Source: Mongoliitalea lutea
GTDB lineage: Bacteria; Bacteroidota; Bacteroidia; Cytophagales; Cyclobacteriaceae
Direction of reading: 5' to 3'
NCBI RefSeq assembly: GCF_014652135.1
Contig: NZ_BMYF01000003.1
Span: 124,001 to 188,000 of the forward strand
Length of the DNA: 64,000 nt
A program made the translations under genes and the position numbers. The notes beneath the pieces were generated by a model that had not been told where the DNA came from, did no database searches, and saw only the letters and a program-made list of their open reading frames with translations. Shown here in pieces: positions 36,952 through 46,003 of this stretch; position 1 is the stretch's first letter; each line of letters starts with the position of its first letter.

Positions 36952-37989
36952 ATGAGTTTCAAACGGATTTTAAAAGGAATAGCTTATTTGCTGGTGGTGC
37001 TTTTGTTGCTTTTCGTAGCCATTTTGATGGTGTTTTATTCTAAAGATAAGCCGCTTTCCCAATTGTTGGAAAAATATTCCGATGAGAGTTCCTACTTCTT
37101 AAAGGTAGATGGAATCAATGTACATGTACGGGTTAAAGGGGAGGGAGAACCTATTTTCCTTATCCATGGGAGTTTTGCTTCCTTACATACTTGGGCTGAT
37201 TGGGAACAGGAGCTCAATACTTATTTCATGACCATTTCAATGGATTTACCCGGACATGGCTTGACTGGACCGGATGAATTGCAGCGCTATGGTATCAGCG
37301 ATTATGCTTCCTTGGTTTTTGGAATCGCGGACCAATTGGGCATAGATGAGTTTCACATCGCAGGAAACTCTATGGGAGGAGCCGTTGCCCTCAAAATGGC
37401 TTCTGAGCAACCGGATCGAGTCTTGACCTTAAACTTGGTGGATGCTGCCGGTGCTCCAAGCAATCCTAGGCCAGTAACTACCGAAACTACTGCACCGGCT
37501 GTTAAAAACGAGCGGAATTCTCGATTTTCCATATTCTCTTTGGTCCAGCATCCTCTTTTCGGGAAGATGATTACCCGATTTACCCCAAAGTTTTTGTTTC
37601 GGATGAATTTGAAGCAAGTCTTTGGAGACGAAAGCAAAATCACGGATGAACTGGTCAACCGCTATTACGATATGATGCTTCGGGAAGGAAATCGGGAGGC
37701 AACCTTACAGCGCCTGACGACCAGAAAGCCGTATGAAATTGAATGGGACAACATCACCATGCCTGTCTTGATTATGTGGGGAGCCTTGGATTCTTGGATA
37801 CCCCTAAGAGCAGGAGAAGCCCTGCATGCCAAACTCCCACAGTCAACGCTCAAGGTCTATCCCAAGGCAGGACATGTGCCTATGGAAGAAATCCCGACAG
37901 AGACTGTCATAGATTATTTAGCATTTCTAGGTATACAAGCAGATATGGACTACTTTAACAGTCCAAAATATCTCAGTTATGTCCCTTGA
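36952..37989 (+). CDS. Membrane-anchored alpha/beta hydrolase
   Basis: The 345-residue hydrolase has an N-terminal transmembrane anchor (AYLLVVLLLLFVAILMVFY), then the canonical fold: oxyanion HGSFASLHTW (near 74-83), nucleophile elbow GNSMGGAVA (near 139-147), an aspartate in ALDSWIPLRAG, and the catalytic histidine in GHVPMEE. The substrate is probably a small ester or amide. It overlaps rmuC by 11 nt, so they are likely one transcript. Confidence 0.9.
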   Translation: MSFKRILKGIAYLLVVLLLLFVAILMVFYSKDKPLSQLLEKYSDESSYFLKVDGINVHVRVKGEGEPIFLIHGSFASLHTWADWEQELNTYFMTISMDLPGHGLTGPDELQRYGISDYASLVFGIADQLGIDEFHIAGNSMGGAVALKMASEQPDRVLTLNLVDAAGAPSNPRPVTTETTAPAVKNERNSRFSIFSLVQHPLFGKMITRFTPKFLFRMNLKQVFGDESKITDELVNRYYDMMLREGNREATLQRLTTRKPYEIEWDNITMPVLIMWGALDSWIPLRAGEALHAKLPQSTLKVYPKAGHVPMEEIPTETVIDYLAFLGIQADMDYFNSPKYLSYVP

Positions 37990-39229
37990 GCACCTGACCC
38001 TAATTTTAGTTCTTCTCCTTCTCTTGATGAATGGTGGCTTATTCTTCTTGTTATGGCGGAAAAATACCGATCAAAAGGCCTTGGAAGCACGTATGCGGGA
38101 CTTGAATCAATCACTTACCCAGCAGGTACAAAGCAATAGAACGGAGATACAGCAAGGGGTTTTGCAGCAGTTTTCCTTGGTTTTTGAGCAATTACGCGCC
38201 CAAAGCAAGGAACAACAGGAGGCCATTGCGGAATTTGGGAAGCTTTTCCGTGAAAATGTTCGTGATTTCAATGAATTGCAGCGGGAAAAATTCCAGGAAC
38301 TTATTCTGAAGCAGGAAAAGCTATTGAGCAGTACCGAGCAGCAGTTGGAAAAAATGCGGGAGACGGTGGATGAAAAGCTCCAAAAAACCTTAGAAACCAG
38401 ATTAGGCCAATCATTTGAATTGGTAACCAAGCAATTGCTGGTGGTGCAAAAGGGCTTGGGAGAAATGCAGCAGCTTGCCACAGGAGTAGGGGACTTGAAG
38501 CGGGTGTTGAGTAATGTGAAAAGTAGGGGTGTGATGGGAGAATACCAGTTACAGAGTATCCTGGAAAATATCCTTTCCCCCGAACAGTATGCCTTGAATG
38601 TAGCCGTAAAACCAGGTTCTGCAGAAAGAGTTGAGTTTGCGGTAAAAATGCCCGGCTCTGATGAAAGCTCTTCGGTTTTTCTTCCCATCGATGCCAAGTT
38701 TCCTCAAGAAACCTACTACAGGCTGCTAGATGCCTATGATATCGGTGATAAAAATGCCGTGGATATCGCCCGCGCTGAACTTTTCAATGCTATCCGAAAA
38801 GCCGCTCAGGATATTTCATCCAAGTACATTCATCCCCCGCATACCACGGACTTTGCTATGCTGTTTTTGCCTATGGAGAGTTTGTATGCCGAAATTATCC
38901 GCGAACCAGCGCTTACCCAATCCTTGCAGCGGGAATATAAAATCATTCTGACCGGTCCGACCACCTTAGCCGCTTTATTGAATTCTTTACAAATGGGCTT
39001 CCGTACCCTCGCCATCCAACAGCGAAGTGCAGAAGTTTGGAAGGTTTTGGGTGCTGTGAAACTTGAATTTGGGAAGTTTAGTGAGTTGATTACCAAAGCT
39101 CAAAAGAAAATTTCCGATGCCCATTCCGATCTCGATAATCTCGTCGGCACCCGCACCCGTGTCATCCAACGCAAACTCCGTGAAGTAGAAGAACTCCCGG
39201 AAGAAGAAGCGAGAAAAATGCTGGAATAA
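37979..39229 (+). CDS. rmuC: DNA recombination protein RmuC
   Basis: The 416-residue protein starts with a membrane segment (LTLILVLLLLLMNGGLFFLLW), continues with a long coiled coil (about 30-170) and ends with the RmuC nuclease-like core (VLSNVKSRGVMGEYQLQSIL, DAKFPQETYYRLLDAY and ILTGPTTLAALLNSLQMGF segments). RmuC limits inversions at short inverted repeats. It overlaps the alpha/beta hydrolase and ends before convergent aceK. Confidence 0.95.
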   Translation: MSLEHLTLILVLLLLLMNGGLFFLLWRKNTDQKALEARMRDLNQSLTQQVQSNRTEIQQGVLQQFSLVFEQLRAQSKEQQEAIAEFGKLFRENVRDFNELQREKFQELILKQEKLLSSTEQQLEKMRETVDEKLQKTLETRLGQSFELVTKQLLVVQKGLGEMQQLATGVGDLKRVLSNVKSRGVMGEYQLQSILENILSPEQYALNVAVKPGSAERVEFAVKMPGSDESSSVFLPIDAKFPQETYYRLLDAYDIGDKNAVDIARAELFNAIRKAAQDISSKYIHPPHTTDFAMLFLPMESLYAEIIREPALTQSLQREYKIILTGPTTLAALLNSLQMGFRTLAIQQRSAEVWKVLGAVKLEFGKFSELITKAQKKISDAHSDLDNLVGTRTRVIQRKLREVEELPEEEARKMLE

Positions 39230-39250
39230 GTTTGTATAATCTAATATGCT

Positions 39251-40978
39251 CTAAGCTTCTTCATCAGGCCTGAATCGAATTTCTTTTGGATAGGGGAATG
39301 CGTGTAGCAGTTCCCCTTTTTTAATTTTTTCCTGAATGCTTTTCCAATAGTCTGGATTGAACATATTTTTATGGTATTCCCAAAAATGCTGTTTTACATC
39401 TTCTCTACCGATCATAAAGCGCTTGAAGTCCTCGGGAAATACATCGTTTGGAGCTATATCGTACCATGGTGCAGAAGCATAGATTTGCTCATAAGTTTCA
39501 GGCTTTGGTTTCCATCGGAAATTCATATCCGTCAAGAATTCGATTTCATCATAATCATAAAATACCACGCGTTTTTGACGAGTCACCCCAAAGTTTTTGG
39601 TCATCATATCTCCCGGAAAAATATTGGCCTGTGCTAATTGCAAGATCGAATACCCATATTCTTCCACAGCCACTTTCGCTTCTTCGTAGGTACAGTTCTC
39701 TAGGTAAATATTTAAAGGAATCATTCTTCGTTCGGTGTACAAATGCTTGATAATGATTTCTGTATCTGTAATAGTGAGCAAAGAGTTAACGGTTGCCCGC
39801 AGGGTTTTGAGCAGGGTTGGGTCTACCCGGTTGAGTGGGAAGTGAAAGTATTCAAATTCATGTGTATCGGCCATTCGCCCCACCCGGTCATGTACACTGA
39901 CCAGCTTGTATTTTTCACGCACTTCCTGCCGGGTCATGGTTTTGGGTGGCTCAAAATAGTCTTTGACCATCTTAAATACAATGTTGTAGGAAGGTAATGT
40001 GAATACTTCCATTACCATCCCTTTGATGCCCTCTGCTTCCACCAACATATCCTTACTATGCTCCAAATGGATCAGGAAGTCTCGGTAAAATTCCGTTTTT
40101 CCGTGTTTATTGAATCCAATGGAATTGTAGAGTTCGTGAATTTTCTTTTGGGAAATAACGGAATTTAAGAATGCGACTAACTGCGATGGAATGGGGGCCT
40201 CTACCATAAAGTAGGAGCGTGTAAATCCAAAAAGCGAAGACATGGTCAGAGGATCAAAAATCAAGGTGTCCACATAGATACCTTTGGGACCATTCAAAAA
40301 TGGGATGATAAAAGGCATCCACTTGCCGCCAACTTTGGTCCTTCCGATCAAGTAAGCTGCTTTATTGCGATAAAAGACGTTTTTCCAAACCTGGGTGATG
40401 GTATCTTTGCTTGCCTGATAGCGAGTGAGAATCACCTCTCGTACCGCTCGGACCAACAATTGAATGTCACCTTCTTTATCCATGTAGCGCACGCCAAAGT
40501 CAAAATCCTGAATGATGCTTCGGATGATTTTTTGAAGTCCCCATTCGGGTGGATAGGTATAAAAGAGCTTTTCGCTGGAATGAAAATCACAGGTGTCATA
40601 GCCCTCAAATACAAACATGAGGTCTTTTTCGATGCCTTGCATGGGGTAAATTTTTCGGATAACCGAATTGAAAAATGTTTCAGCTAGTTCTTTGTCCTTG
40701 CGTTCAGTGATGATCCAAGAATAGTAGGATTTTGTTTCCCTCCAAAATTCCTTTTCCAGCGCAACATCCTTGACAAAACCTTGCAATAAGAGTTTGGTCG
40801 CTTCCACTTGGTCTTTATAGAGTCGTAATCTTCGCTTGTGGTTTTGCTGCATGCTCAACCAATCCTTATCTACAAAGAACTGGGGTGCAAGTGCCGTCAG
40901 TTCATTAAAGGTGGTAATGTAGGTATGGTAGCACTCGGCAATTCGCTCTGCTGCAAGTTTGATCTGATCTCTGTTCAT
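39251..40978 (-). CDS. aceK: Isocitrate dehydrogenase kinase/phosphatase
   Basis: The 575-residue bifunctional enzyme (578 in E. coli) phosphorylates and inactivates isocitrate dehydrogenase, diverting isocitrate to the glyoxylate shunt. The kinase-like core is clear: LVFEGYDTCDFHSSEKLFYT-type sensor segment (near 120-140), the ATP-site region around AEGIKGMVMEVFTLPSYN, and the catalytic/metal block MTKNFGVTRQKRVVFYDYDE (near 457-476). It overlaps the regulator gene by 4 nt (40975-40978) and faces aceB and aceA across 42.5 kb. It is therefore a shunt gene linked to its own regulator. Confidence 0.95.
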   Translation of the reverse strand: MNRDQIKLAAERIAECYHTYITTFNELTALAPQFFVDKDWLSMQQNHKRRLRLYKDQVEATKLLLQGFVKDVALEKEFWRETKSYYSWIITERKDKELAETFFNSVIRKIYPMQGIEKDLMFVFEGYDTCDFHSSEKLFYTYPPEWGLQKIIRSIIQDFDFGVRYMDKEGDIQLLVRAVREVILTRYQASKDTITQVWKNVFYRNKAAYLIGRTKVGGKWMPFIIPFLNGPKGIYVDTLIFDPLTMSSLFGFTRSYFMVEAPIPSQLVAFLNSVISQKKIHELYNSIGFNKHGKTEFYRDFLIHLEHSKDMLVEAEGIKGMVMEVFTLPSYNIVFKMVKDYFEPPKTMTRQEVREKYKLVSVHDRVGRMADTHEFEYFHFPLNRVDPTLLKTLRATVNSLLTITDTEIIIKHLYTERRMIPLNIYLENCTYEEAKVAVEEYGYSILQLAQANIFPGDMMTKNFGVTRQKRVVFYDYDEIEFLTDMNFRWKPKPETYEQIYASAPWYDIAPNDVFPEDFKRFMIGREDVKQHFWEYHKNMFNPDYWKSIQEKIKKGELLHAFPYPKEIRFRPDEEA

Positions 40979-42444
40979 TGGAATTGTTCTTTTACGCGGG
41001 CGAGCTTTCGTTCTTTTTCCAATTTGGATTGCATTTTTTGCAATTTGATTGGAGGTGATACACGCACTTCACAATTTTCTACCGGACAGGTCTGACAGGT
41101 AGTTCCCACATGTTTGAGTTGGATGTTGGGATCATTGTGGAACTTGGCCTTCCGCTTAAACGTACTGTTGACCTTTAGCCCGAAGGAAATGCTTATTTGT
41201 TCCTGACGCTTGAGTCCTGATTGATAAGCTAAGGCAAATACGAAATAGGACTGACCATCCGGATAGAAGGAATATTGCGCCTTCCCAATTCTTGGCGCGC
41301 GGCTTTTCGCAAAATCATCGAATATCGTAGCAGAAACCCATCTTCTGCAATAATCTTCTTTCTGTTTGGAAGCATGGGGGTGGTGTATTCCGGATAGGTG
41401 TAACTCTTTATCCAAGGAGAAATTTCCAATGGGCAGGTTTTTGCTGATGCGAAGGAAAAAGAGTTCTTTCAACCCAAAGTGTTTCGGAAGGAGATTCGTG
41501 ATTCTATAAACCAGTGTTTCTGGGGTCACATTGTATTTTTCAATCAAACTCAAGAGCAGTTCATGGTCCAATTCTGGATGGCTAAAGAATTTTTCCAGGT
41601 CTTTGGTAAACTCTTTTTCATCCAAGAGAATGGCGCAACTAAAATAACTGGCTTGGAAGTGTTGTAAGACTTCCTCAAAGGAATTGACTGTAATCCAAGA
41701 GGAGGAGTATGGGCGGTTTTTAAGATTGAGATAGGCATATCCTAATTCCCTTCCTAAAGCGAATATCTGCTGGTTTTCAGTCAGGTTGGGATTCAATAGG
41801 AACTTAGGAGTTTTGCCAGGAAGTAATAAGCTCCTTGTTTTAGCCAAACCCACTTCTTTTTCAAAATCATAGAAAACCACTTCATAGCCGAATTCTTTTT
41901 CCAATATCTCCGTCAGCTGTTGGGTATTCGGGTGAAGGGGTAAATTGAACTGGTTTTTACAAGCCTTGACTTGCTGTTCAATATCCGGGAAATAATTATC
42001 ATGCATTTCCTGATACGCCCGTAAGGAGGAGAGGAAAAACTCTTCTAAACTTACATCATAGGCTCTGCTGATGTCCATCATTGTAATGATAAAAGCATTT
42101 AGTTTGGTGGGGGTATCAGAGAGTAATTCTATCAAAGAACTTGGATCAATTCCAAAGATATCCAAGGGTAATTCCGACAAGATATTGGAATGCAAAAGAT
42201 CCGAAATGGGCTTCATTTTGTCTTCCAATTGTAGGGAAACAAGGTAATCATACTCCACTTGTAGGGCAGCTGCTAGTTTGAATACTTTGTCTGCTTTAGG
42301 GTATTTTTTAGACTTTTCAATCTCATTTAAGTAAGAAATAGAAATCCCGCTTTTGTCAGATAGATCTTGAAGGGACATGTTCTTTTCCTTGCGTAACTGT
42401 TTGAGCTTTAGACCAAATATGATGCGTATATTTTCTTCTTTCAT
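40975..42444 (-). CDS. XRE-family regulator, short-chain acyl-CoA type (ScfR/RamB-like)
   Basis: This 489-residue regulator has an N-terminal helix-turn-helix (LKQLRKEKNMSLQDLSDKSG, then YLNEIEKSKKYPKADKV, residues 13-50). An ImmA/IrrE-like middle region with the short-chain fatty acyl-CoA regulator domain follows, and the tail has a CQTCPVENCEVR cysteine cluster (near 455-466). Such proteins (RamB, PrpR-like) control acetate and propionate metabolism. It overlaps aceK and is divergent from aceB, so it very likely senses acyl-CoA and controls the shunt genes. The palindrome at 42575-42594 is a candidate operator. Confidence 0.88.
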   Translation of the reverse strand: MKEENIRIIFGLKLKQLRKEKNMSLQDLSDKSGISISYLNEIEKSKKYPKADKVFKLAAALQVEYDYLVSLQLEDKMKPISDLLHSNILSELPLDIFGIDPSSLIELLSDTPTKLNAFIITMMDISRAYDVSLEEFFLSSLRAYQEMHDNYFPDIEQQVKACKNQFNLPLHPNTQQLTEILEKEFGYEVVFYDFEKEVGLAKTRSLLLPGKTPKFLLNPNLTENQQIFALGRELGYAYLNLKNRPYSSSWITVNSFEEVLQHFQASYFSCAILLDEKEFTKDLEKFFSHPELDHELLLSLIEKYNVTPETLVYRITNLLPKHFGLKELFFLRISKNLPIGNFSLDKELHLSGIHHPHASKQKEDYCRRWVSATIFDDFAKSRAPRIGKAQYSFYPDGQSYFVFALAYQSGLKRQEQISISFGLKVNSTFKRKAKFHNDPNIQLKHVGTTCQTCPVENCEVRVSPPIKLQKMQSKLEKERKLARVKEQFQ

Positions 42445-42574
42445 GGGTTTAAATGGCTGATGTGTTAGAGGGTTTTCCTATCAATGAATGAATATAGTTC
42501 GAATTCTTGAAAAATTTGCTGATTTAGCGTGTTTTTTCTTTTGACGAAAATTAATGAAAAAAATAAAATATAAA

Positions 42575-42608
42575 AAAAGCGAAAATTCGCTTTTATATTT
42601 AAATTCGT
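42575..42608. promoter_or_regulatory. Candidate operator in aceK-regulator / aceB intergenic region
   Basis: AAAAGCGAA and TTCGCTTTT are perfect 9-bp arms around AA (42575-42594). A related half-site, AAATTCGT, lies at 42601-42608, starting 18 nt after the AAATTCGC at 42583. The site sits just upstream of a weak TAGGTTTA -7 element (42613-42620) ahead of aceB. Binding by the adjacent XRE regulator is inferred. Confidence 0.55.
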
Positions 42609-42651
42609 TTTTGTAGGTTTACATCATCGAAACATTTTAACCAAGAACAAC

Positions 42652-44256
42652 ATGACCATTGCAGTAACCGACAATTTAAAGCTAGCCGTATTGGGAGAAA
42701 TACCTGCTAGTTGCGAGCACATCCTTTCGCCGGAAGCCTTGGAGTTTTTAGCCTATTTAGAATTGAAGTTTCGGGAAAAACGCTACTCTATTTTGGTCAA
42801 AAGACAGCGTATCCAAGAGCGTTTGGACAGGGGAGAGCTGAATCAGATTCTGGAGGAAATTCCTTCTACAGATGGAGATTGGAAGATAGCCGGTGTGCCA
42901 GCCGATCTCGAAGATCGAAGAGTGGAAATTACTGGGCCAGTGGATCGAAAGATGGTGATCAATGCTTTGAACTCAGGTTCCAAAGTATTTATGGCTGATT
43001 TTGAAGATGCCTCCTCACCCACTTGGACCAATATGATCGAGGGACAGGCGAATCTGTATGATGCTGTGAGAAATCAAATTGATTTCACAGCGGATAATGG
43101 AAAAACCTATCGCTTGAATGAAGCACATGCGGTCTTGAAAGTAAGGCCAAGAGGTTGGCATTTGGAAGAAAAGCATTTGCAGATCAATGGTGAGCCATTG
43201 AGTGCATCCTTGGTGGATTTTGGCTTGTTCTTTTTCCATAACGCTGCCGAATTGCTTGAACGTGGTTCAGGTCCATACTTCTACCTTCCTAAGCTGGAAA
43301 GTCATTTGGAAGCTCGCTTGTGGAATGAAGTATTTATTGCTGCTCAGGATTATTTGGGTATTCCTCAGAAGACTATCAAAAGCACGGTATTGATTGAAAC
43401 AATTTTCGGAGCATTGGAGATGGATCAAATTCTTTTCGAATTGAAAGATCATATTGTCGCATTGAATGCAGGAAGATGGGATTACATTTTCAGTGTGATC
43501 AAAAAATTCAGAAATCACGAAGATTTTGTCCTACCGGATAGAAGTCAGATTACCATGGGAGTCCCTTTTATGAAGGCCTATGCTACCCGGTTGGTAGAAA
43601 TCTGCCATAAGCGAGGTGCGCATGCCATCGGTGGAATGTCTGCATTCATTCCCGCCAAAGATGAGTCCATCAATACCATTGCAAGAGAAAAAGTAAAGAT
43701 AGATAAGGAAAGAGAAGCAGGTTTGGGTTACGACGGTACCTGGGTAGCACATCCGTTCTTGGTTGATATTGCTAAGGATGTGTTTACCCGGGCCTTCGAT
43801 CCGGGACAATGCAATCAAAAAAACAAGCCTCTGATGGAATCTGGCTTGGAAAATAAAGACTTGTTGGATGTACGGATTCCCGAAAGCAGCATCACTGAAG
43901 AAGGTGTGCGCACCAATATCAATGTAGGAATTCTTTACATCGAAAGTTGGCTGAATGGCGTAGGGGCAGCTGCTTTGTACAACTTGATGGAAGATGCAGC
44001 CACTGCCGAAATCAGCCGAGCCCAATTGTGGCAATGGATCCGTCACCGTGCAAAAATGAGCAACGGACAACGCATCACCGATGAGCTTTACCAAGAATTG
44101 AAGCATCATGAGATAGAGAAGATCAAAGAGCTTCTAGGCGAACCAAGGGCGAGTTCCGAGAATCTCCAAAAAGCAGCCATGCTGATGGATAAGCTAGTAC
44201 TTGGCAAGACCTTCATCGACTTCCTAACACTACCGGCGTATCAGTTGCTGGAGTGA
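42652..44256 (+). CDS. aceB: Malate synthase A
   Basis: The 534-residue enzyme (533 in E. coli) condenses glyoxylate and acetyl-CoA to malate, the second shunt step. Signatures are MADFEDASSPTW (near 114-125), VLKVRPRGWHLEE, the IETIFGALEM metal-ligand region and the late GLGYDGTWVAHP block. It is the first gene on the plus strand of the shunt locus, divergent from the regulator. It is separated from aceA by a 275-nt repeat-bearing spacer rather than being tightly linked as in E. coli aceBA. Confidence 0.97.
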   Translation: MTIAVTDNLKLAVLGEIPASCEHILSPEALEFLAYLELKFREKRYSILVKRQRIQERLDRGELNQILEEIPSTDGDWKIAGVPADLEDRRVEITGPVDRKMVINALNSGSKVFMADFEDASSPTWTNMIEGQANLYDAVRNQIDFTADNGKTYRLNEAHAVLKVRPRGWHLEEKHLQINGEPLSASLVDFGLFFFHNAAELLERGSGPYFYLPKLESHLEARLWNEVFIAAQDYLGIPQKTIKSTVLIETIFGALEMDQILFELKDHIVALNAGRWDYIFSVIKKFRNHEDFVLPDRSQITMGVPFMKAYATRLVEICHKRGAHAIGGMSAFIPAKDESINTIAREKVKIDKEREAGLGYDGTWVAHPFLVDIAKDVFTRAFDPGQCNQKNKPLMESGLENKDLLDVRIPESSITEEGVRTNINVGILYIESWLNGVGAAALYNLMEDAATAEISRAQLWQWIRHRAKMSNGQRITDELYQELKHHEIEKIKELLGEPRASSENLQKAAMLMDKLVLGKTFIDFLTLPAYQLLE

Positions 44257-44268
44257 GCAGTTGACAGT

Positions 44269-44490
44269 GAGGAATGAAGGATGAAGAATGAAAATGAAAC
44301 ATTATCTGTGGGTTTTAACCCACGAACGGAAGTGGAATTTAGGATGATGAGTAATTGAATTTCTTCAGATTAAGCTAATCAATAGCCGTGGGTTTCAACC
44401 CCCGGTATTGGGTGAACAGTGAGCAGTGAAGAATGAAGAATGAGGAATGAGTCTCATCGCTCGCATCTCATCTCTCGCTCCTCGCATCTA
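44269..44490 (+). repeat. REP-like palindromes and GAATGA-type low-complexity repeats between aceB and aceA
   Basis: The spacer holds two related inverted repeats: GTGGGTT-TT-AACCCAC (44308-44323) and CCGTGGGTT-TC-AACCCCCGG (44386-44405, one mismatch). Purine-rich repeats of GAATGA/GAAGAATGA type occur at 44269-44300 and 44412-44450. They are followed by pyrimidine-rich CTCATCGCTCGCATCTCATC (44453-44472) and CTCGCTCCTCGCATCTA. None has coding potential. The palindromes could fold in RNA between the two cistrons. Confidence 0.75.
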
Positions 44491-44531
44491 AAAGTCTAAA
44501 CAAACAACCAAACAATACAACCATAAAACAA

Positions 44532-45812
44532 ATGAAAACGAACAAAATCGAACGCGCAATTGCCCTTGAAAAAGATTGGGCAGAGAACCCACGCTGGGCT
44601 GGTATTACACGGACATATTCAGGAATGGATGTGGTTAACCTAGCGGGCAATTATCAGTTAGAGTATTCCATTGCACGGATGGGTGCTGAAAGGTTATGGA
44701 ATAAGTTGACCACGCAGCCATTTATTGCAGGTCTGGGTGCTTTGACGGGGAATCAGGCTGTACAGGAAGTTCAGGCCGGATTAGAAGCCATCTATCTCTC
44801 AGGTTGGCAGGTAGCTGCTGATGCTAACTTAGCAGGCCAAATGTATCCTGACCAGAGTTTATATCCAGCAGACTCTGTACCGGCAGTAGTTAAGCGAATC
44901 AACAATGCTTTATTAAGAGCAGATCAGATCCAAAGCTTGACGGACAAGGAAGATTTACATTACTTGGTACCTATTGTTGCAGATGCTGAGGCGGGTTTTG
45001 GGGGAAACCTGAATGCCTTTGAATTGATGAAAATGATGATTGAGGCTGGTGCTTCTGGTGTTCACTTTGAGGATCAACTTTCTTCTGCCAAAAAATGTGG
45101 ACACTTAGGTGGTAAGGTTTTGGTGCCAACACAGGAAGCAATTAATAAATTGATTGCAGCACGTTTAGCTACCGATGTAATGGGTGTTCCCACGGTATTG
45201 ATAGCCCGTACTGATGCAGATGCGGCCACCTTGATTACTTCAGATATTGACGAGCGAGATCATAAGTTTATCTCTGGCAAGCGTACTTCGGAAGGTTTTT
45301 ATGAAGTGAATCATGGAATCGAGCAAGGTATCGACAGAGGACTTTCTTATGCACCTTACTGTGACCTGATTTGGATGGAAACTTCCAATCCTGATTTGGG
45401 ATATGCCAGAGAATTTGCCCAAGCGATTCATGCGAAGTATCCAGGAAAAATGTTGGCTTATAACTGTTCGCCTTCTTTCAACTGGGCAGCACACTTATCT
45501 AAGTCTGAAATGTTGACATTTAGAGAGAGTTTGGCAGAGATGGGTTATAAGTTCCAATTCATCACGTTAGCTGGTTTCCATGCCTTGAACACGTCCATGT
45601 TTGAGCTATCCAAAGCCTACAAAGAGAGAGGAATGGCAGGATATTCTGAGTTGCAAGAAAGAGAGTTTGCCTTGCGGTCAGCAGGTTTCAAAGCCATCAA
45701 GCATCAGGCATTTGTAGGAACAGGTTACTTTGATGCTGTGCAAGAAGTGGTTACAGCTGGAACAGCTTCTACTGTGGCCTTGAAAGGCAGTACAGAGGAG
45801 GCGCAATTTTAG
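44532..45812 (+). CDS. aceA: Isocitrate lyase
   Basis: The 426-residue enzyme cleaves isocitrate into succinate and glyoxylate. It contains [14 protein letters not shown], with the catalytic cysteine (near 195), [18 protein letters not shown], and the C-terminal family ending. Length is close to the E. coli enzyme (434). It starts 275 nt after aceB on the same strand. No independent consensus promoter is seen in the spacer, so it may depend on aceB transcription. A terminator follows at 45928. Confidence 0.97.
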   Translation: MKTNKIERAIALEKDWAENPRWAGITRTYSGMDVVNLAGNYQLEYSIARMGAERLWNKLTTQPFIAGLGALTGNQAVQEVQAGLEAIYLSGWQVAADANLAGQMYPDQSLYPADSVPAVVKRINNALLRADQIQSLTDKEDLHYLVPIVADAEAGFGGNLNAFELMKMMIEAGASGVHFEDQLSSAKKCGHLGGKVLVPTQEAINKLIAARLATDVMGVPTVLIARTDADAATLITSDIDERDHKFISGKRTSEGFYEVNHGIEQGIDRGLSYAPYCDLIWMETSNPDLGYAREFAQAIHAKYPGKMLAYNCSPSFNWAAHLSKSEMLTFRESLAEMGYKFQFITLAGFHALNTSMFELSKAYKERGMAGYSELQEREFALRSAGFKAIKHQAFVGTGYFDAVQEVVTAGTASTVALKGSTEEAQF

Positions 45813-45927
45813 CCGAATAAAATTTTCGCAATCGATTGCTTGCGCAGAAAAAAAAGATTTTATACCTTTCGACCATGTTATTCAATCACTGAATATCTAC
45901 AATAGGTTTAATAGGTTTGAGAGATAG

Positions 45928-45959
45928 AAAAAGGTCGGCACATTGTTCCGACCTTTTTT
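45928..45959 (+). terminator. Terminator after aceA
   Basis: AAAGGTCGG and CCGACCTTT form a perfect 9-bp stem with a 9-nt loop, preceded by A and followed by a T-run. Confidence 0.85.
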
Positions 45960-46003
45960 GTTTTTTGCTCAAATTTTAGCTTGATTAGTGGTTCAGAAAG
46001 TCA

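Noticed and set aside
41229-41429. Small antisense and alternate-frame ORFs inside large genes, such as this one inside the shunt regulator
   Set aside because: They lie entirely within well-supported genes, have no recognised motifs and look like frame shadows.
44269-44490. Possible CRISPR array from repeated short units
   Set aside because: Units are short, low complexity and irregular; there are no equal-length unique spacers and no cas genes.
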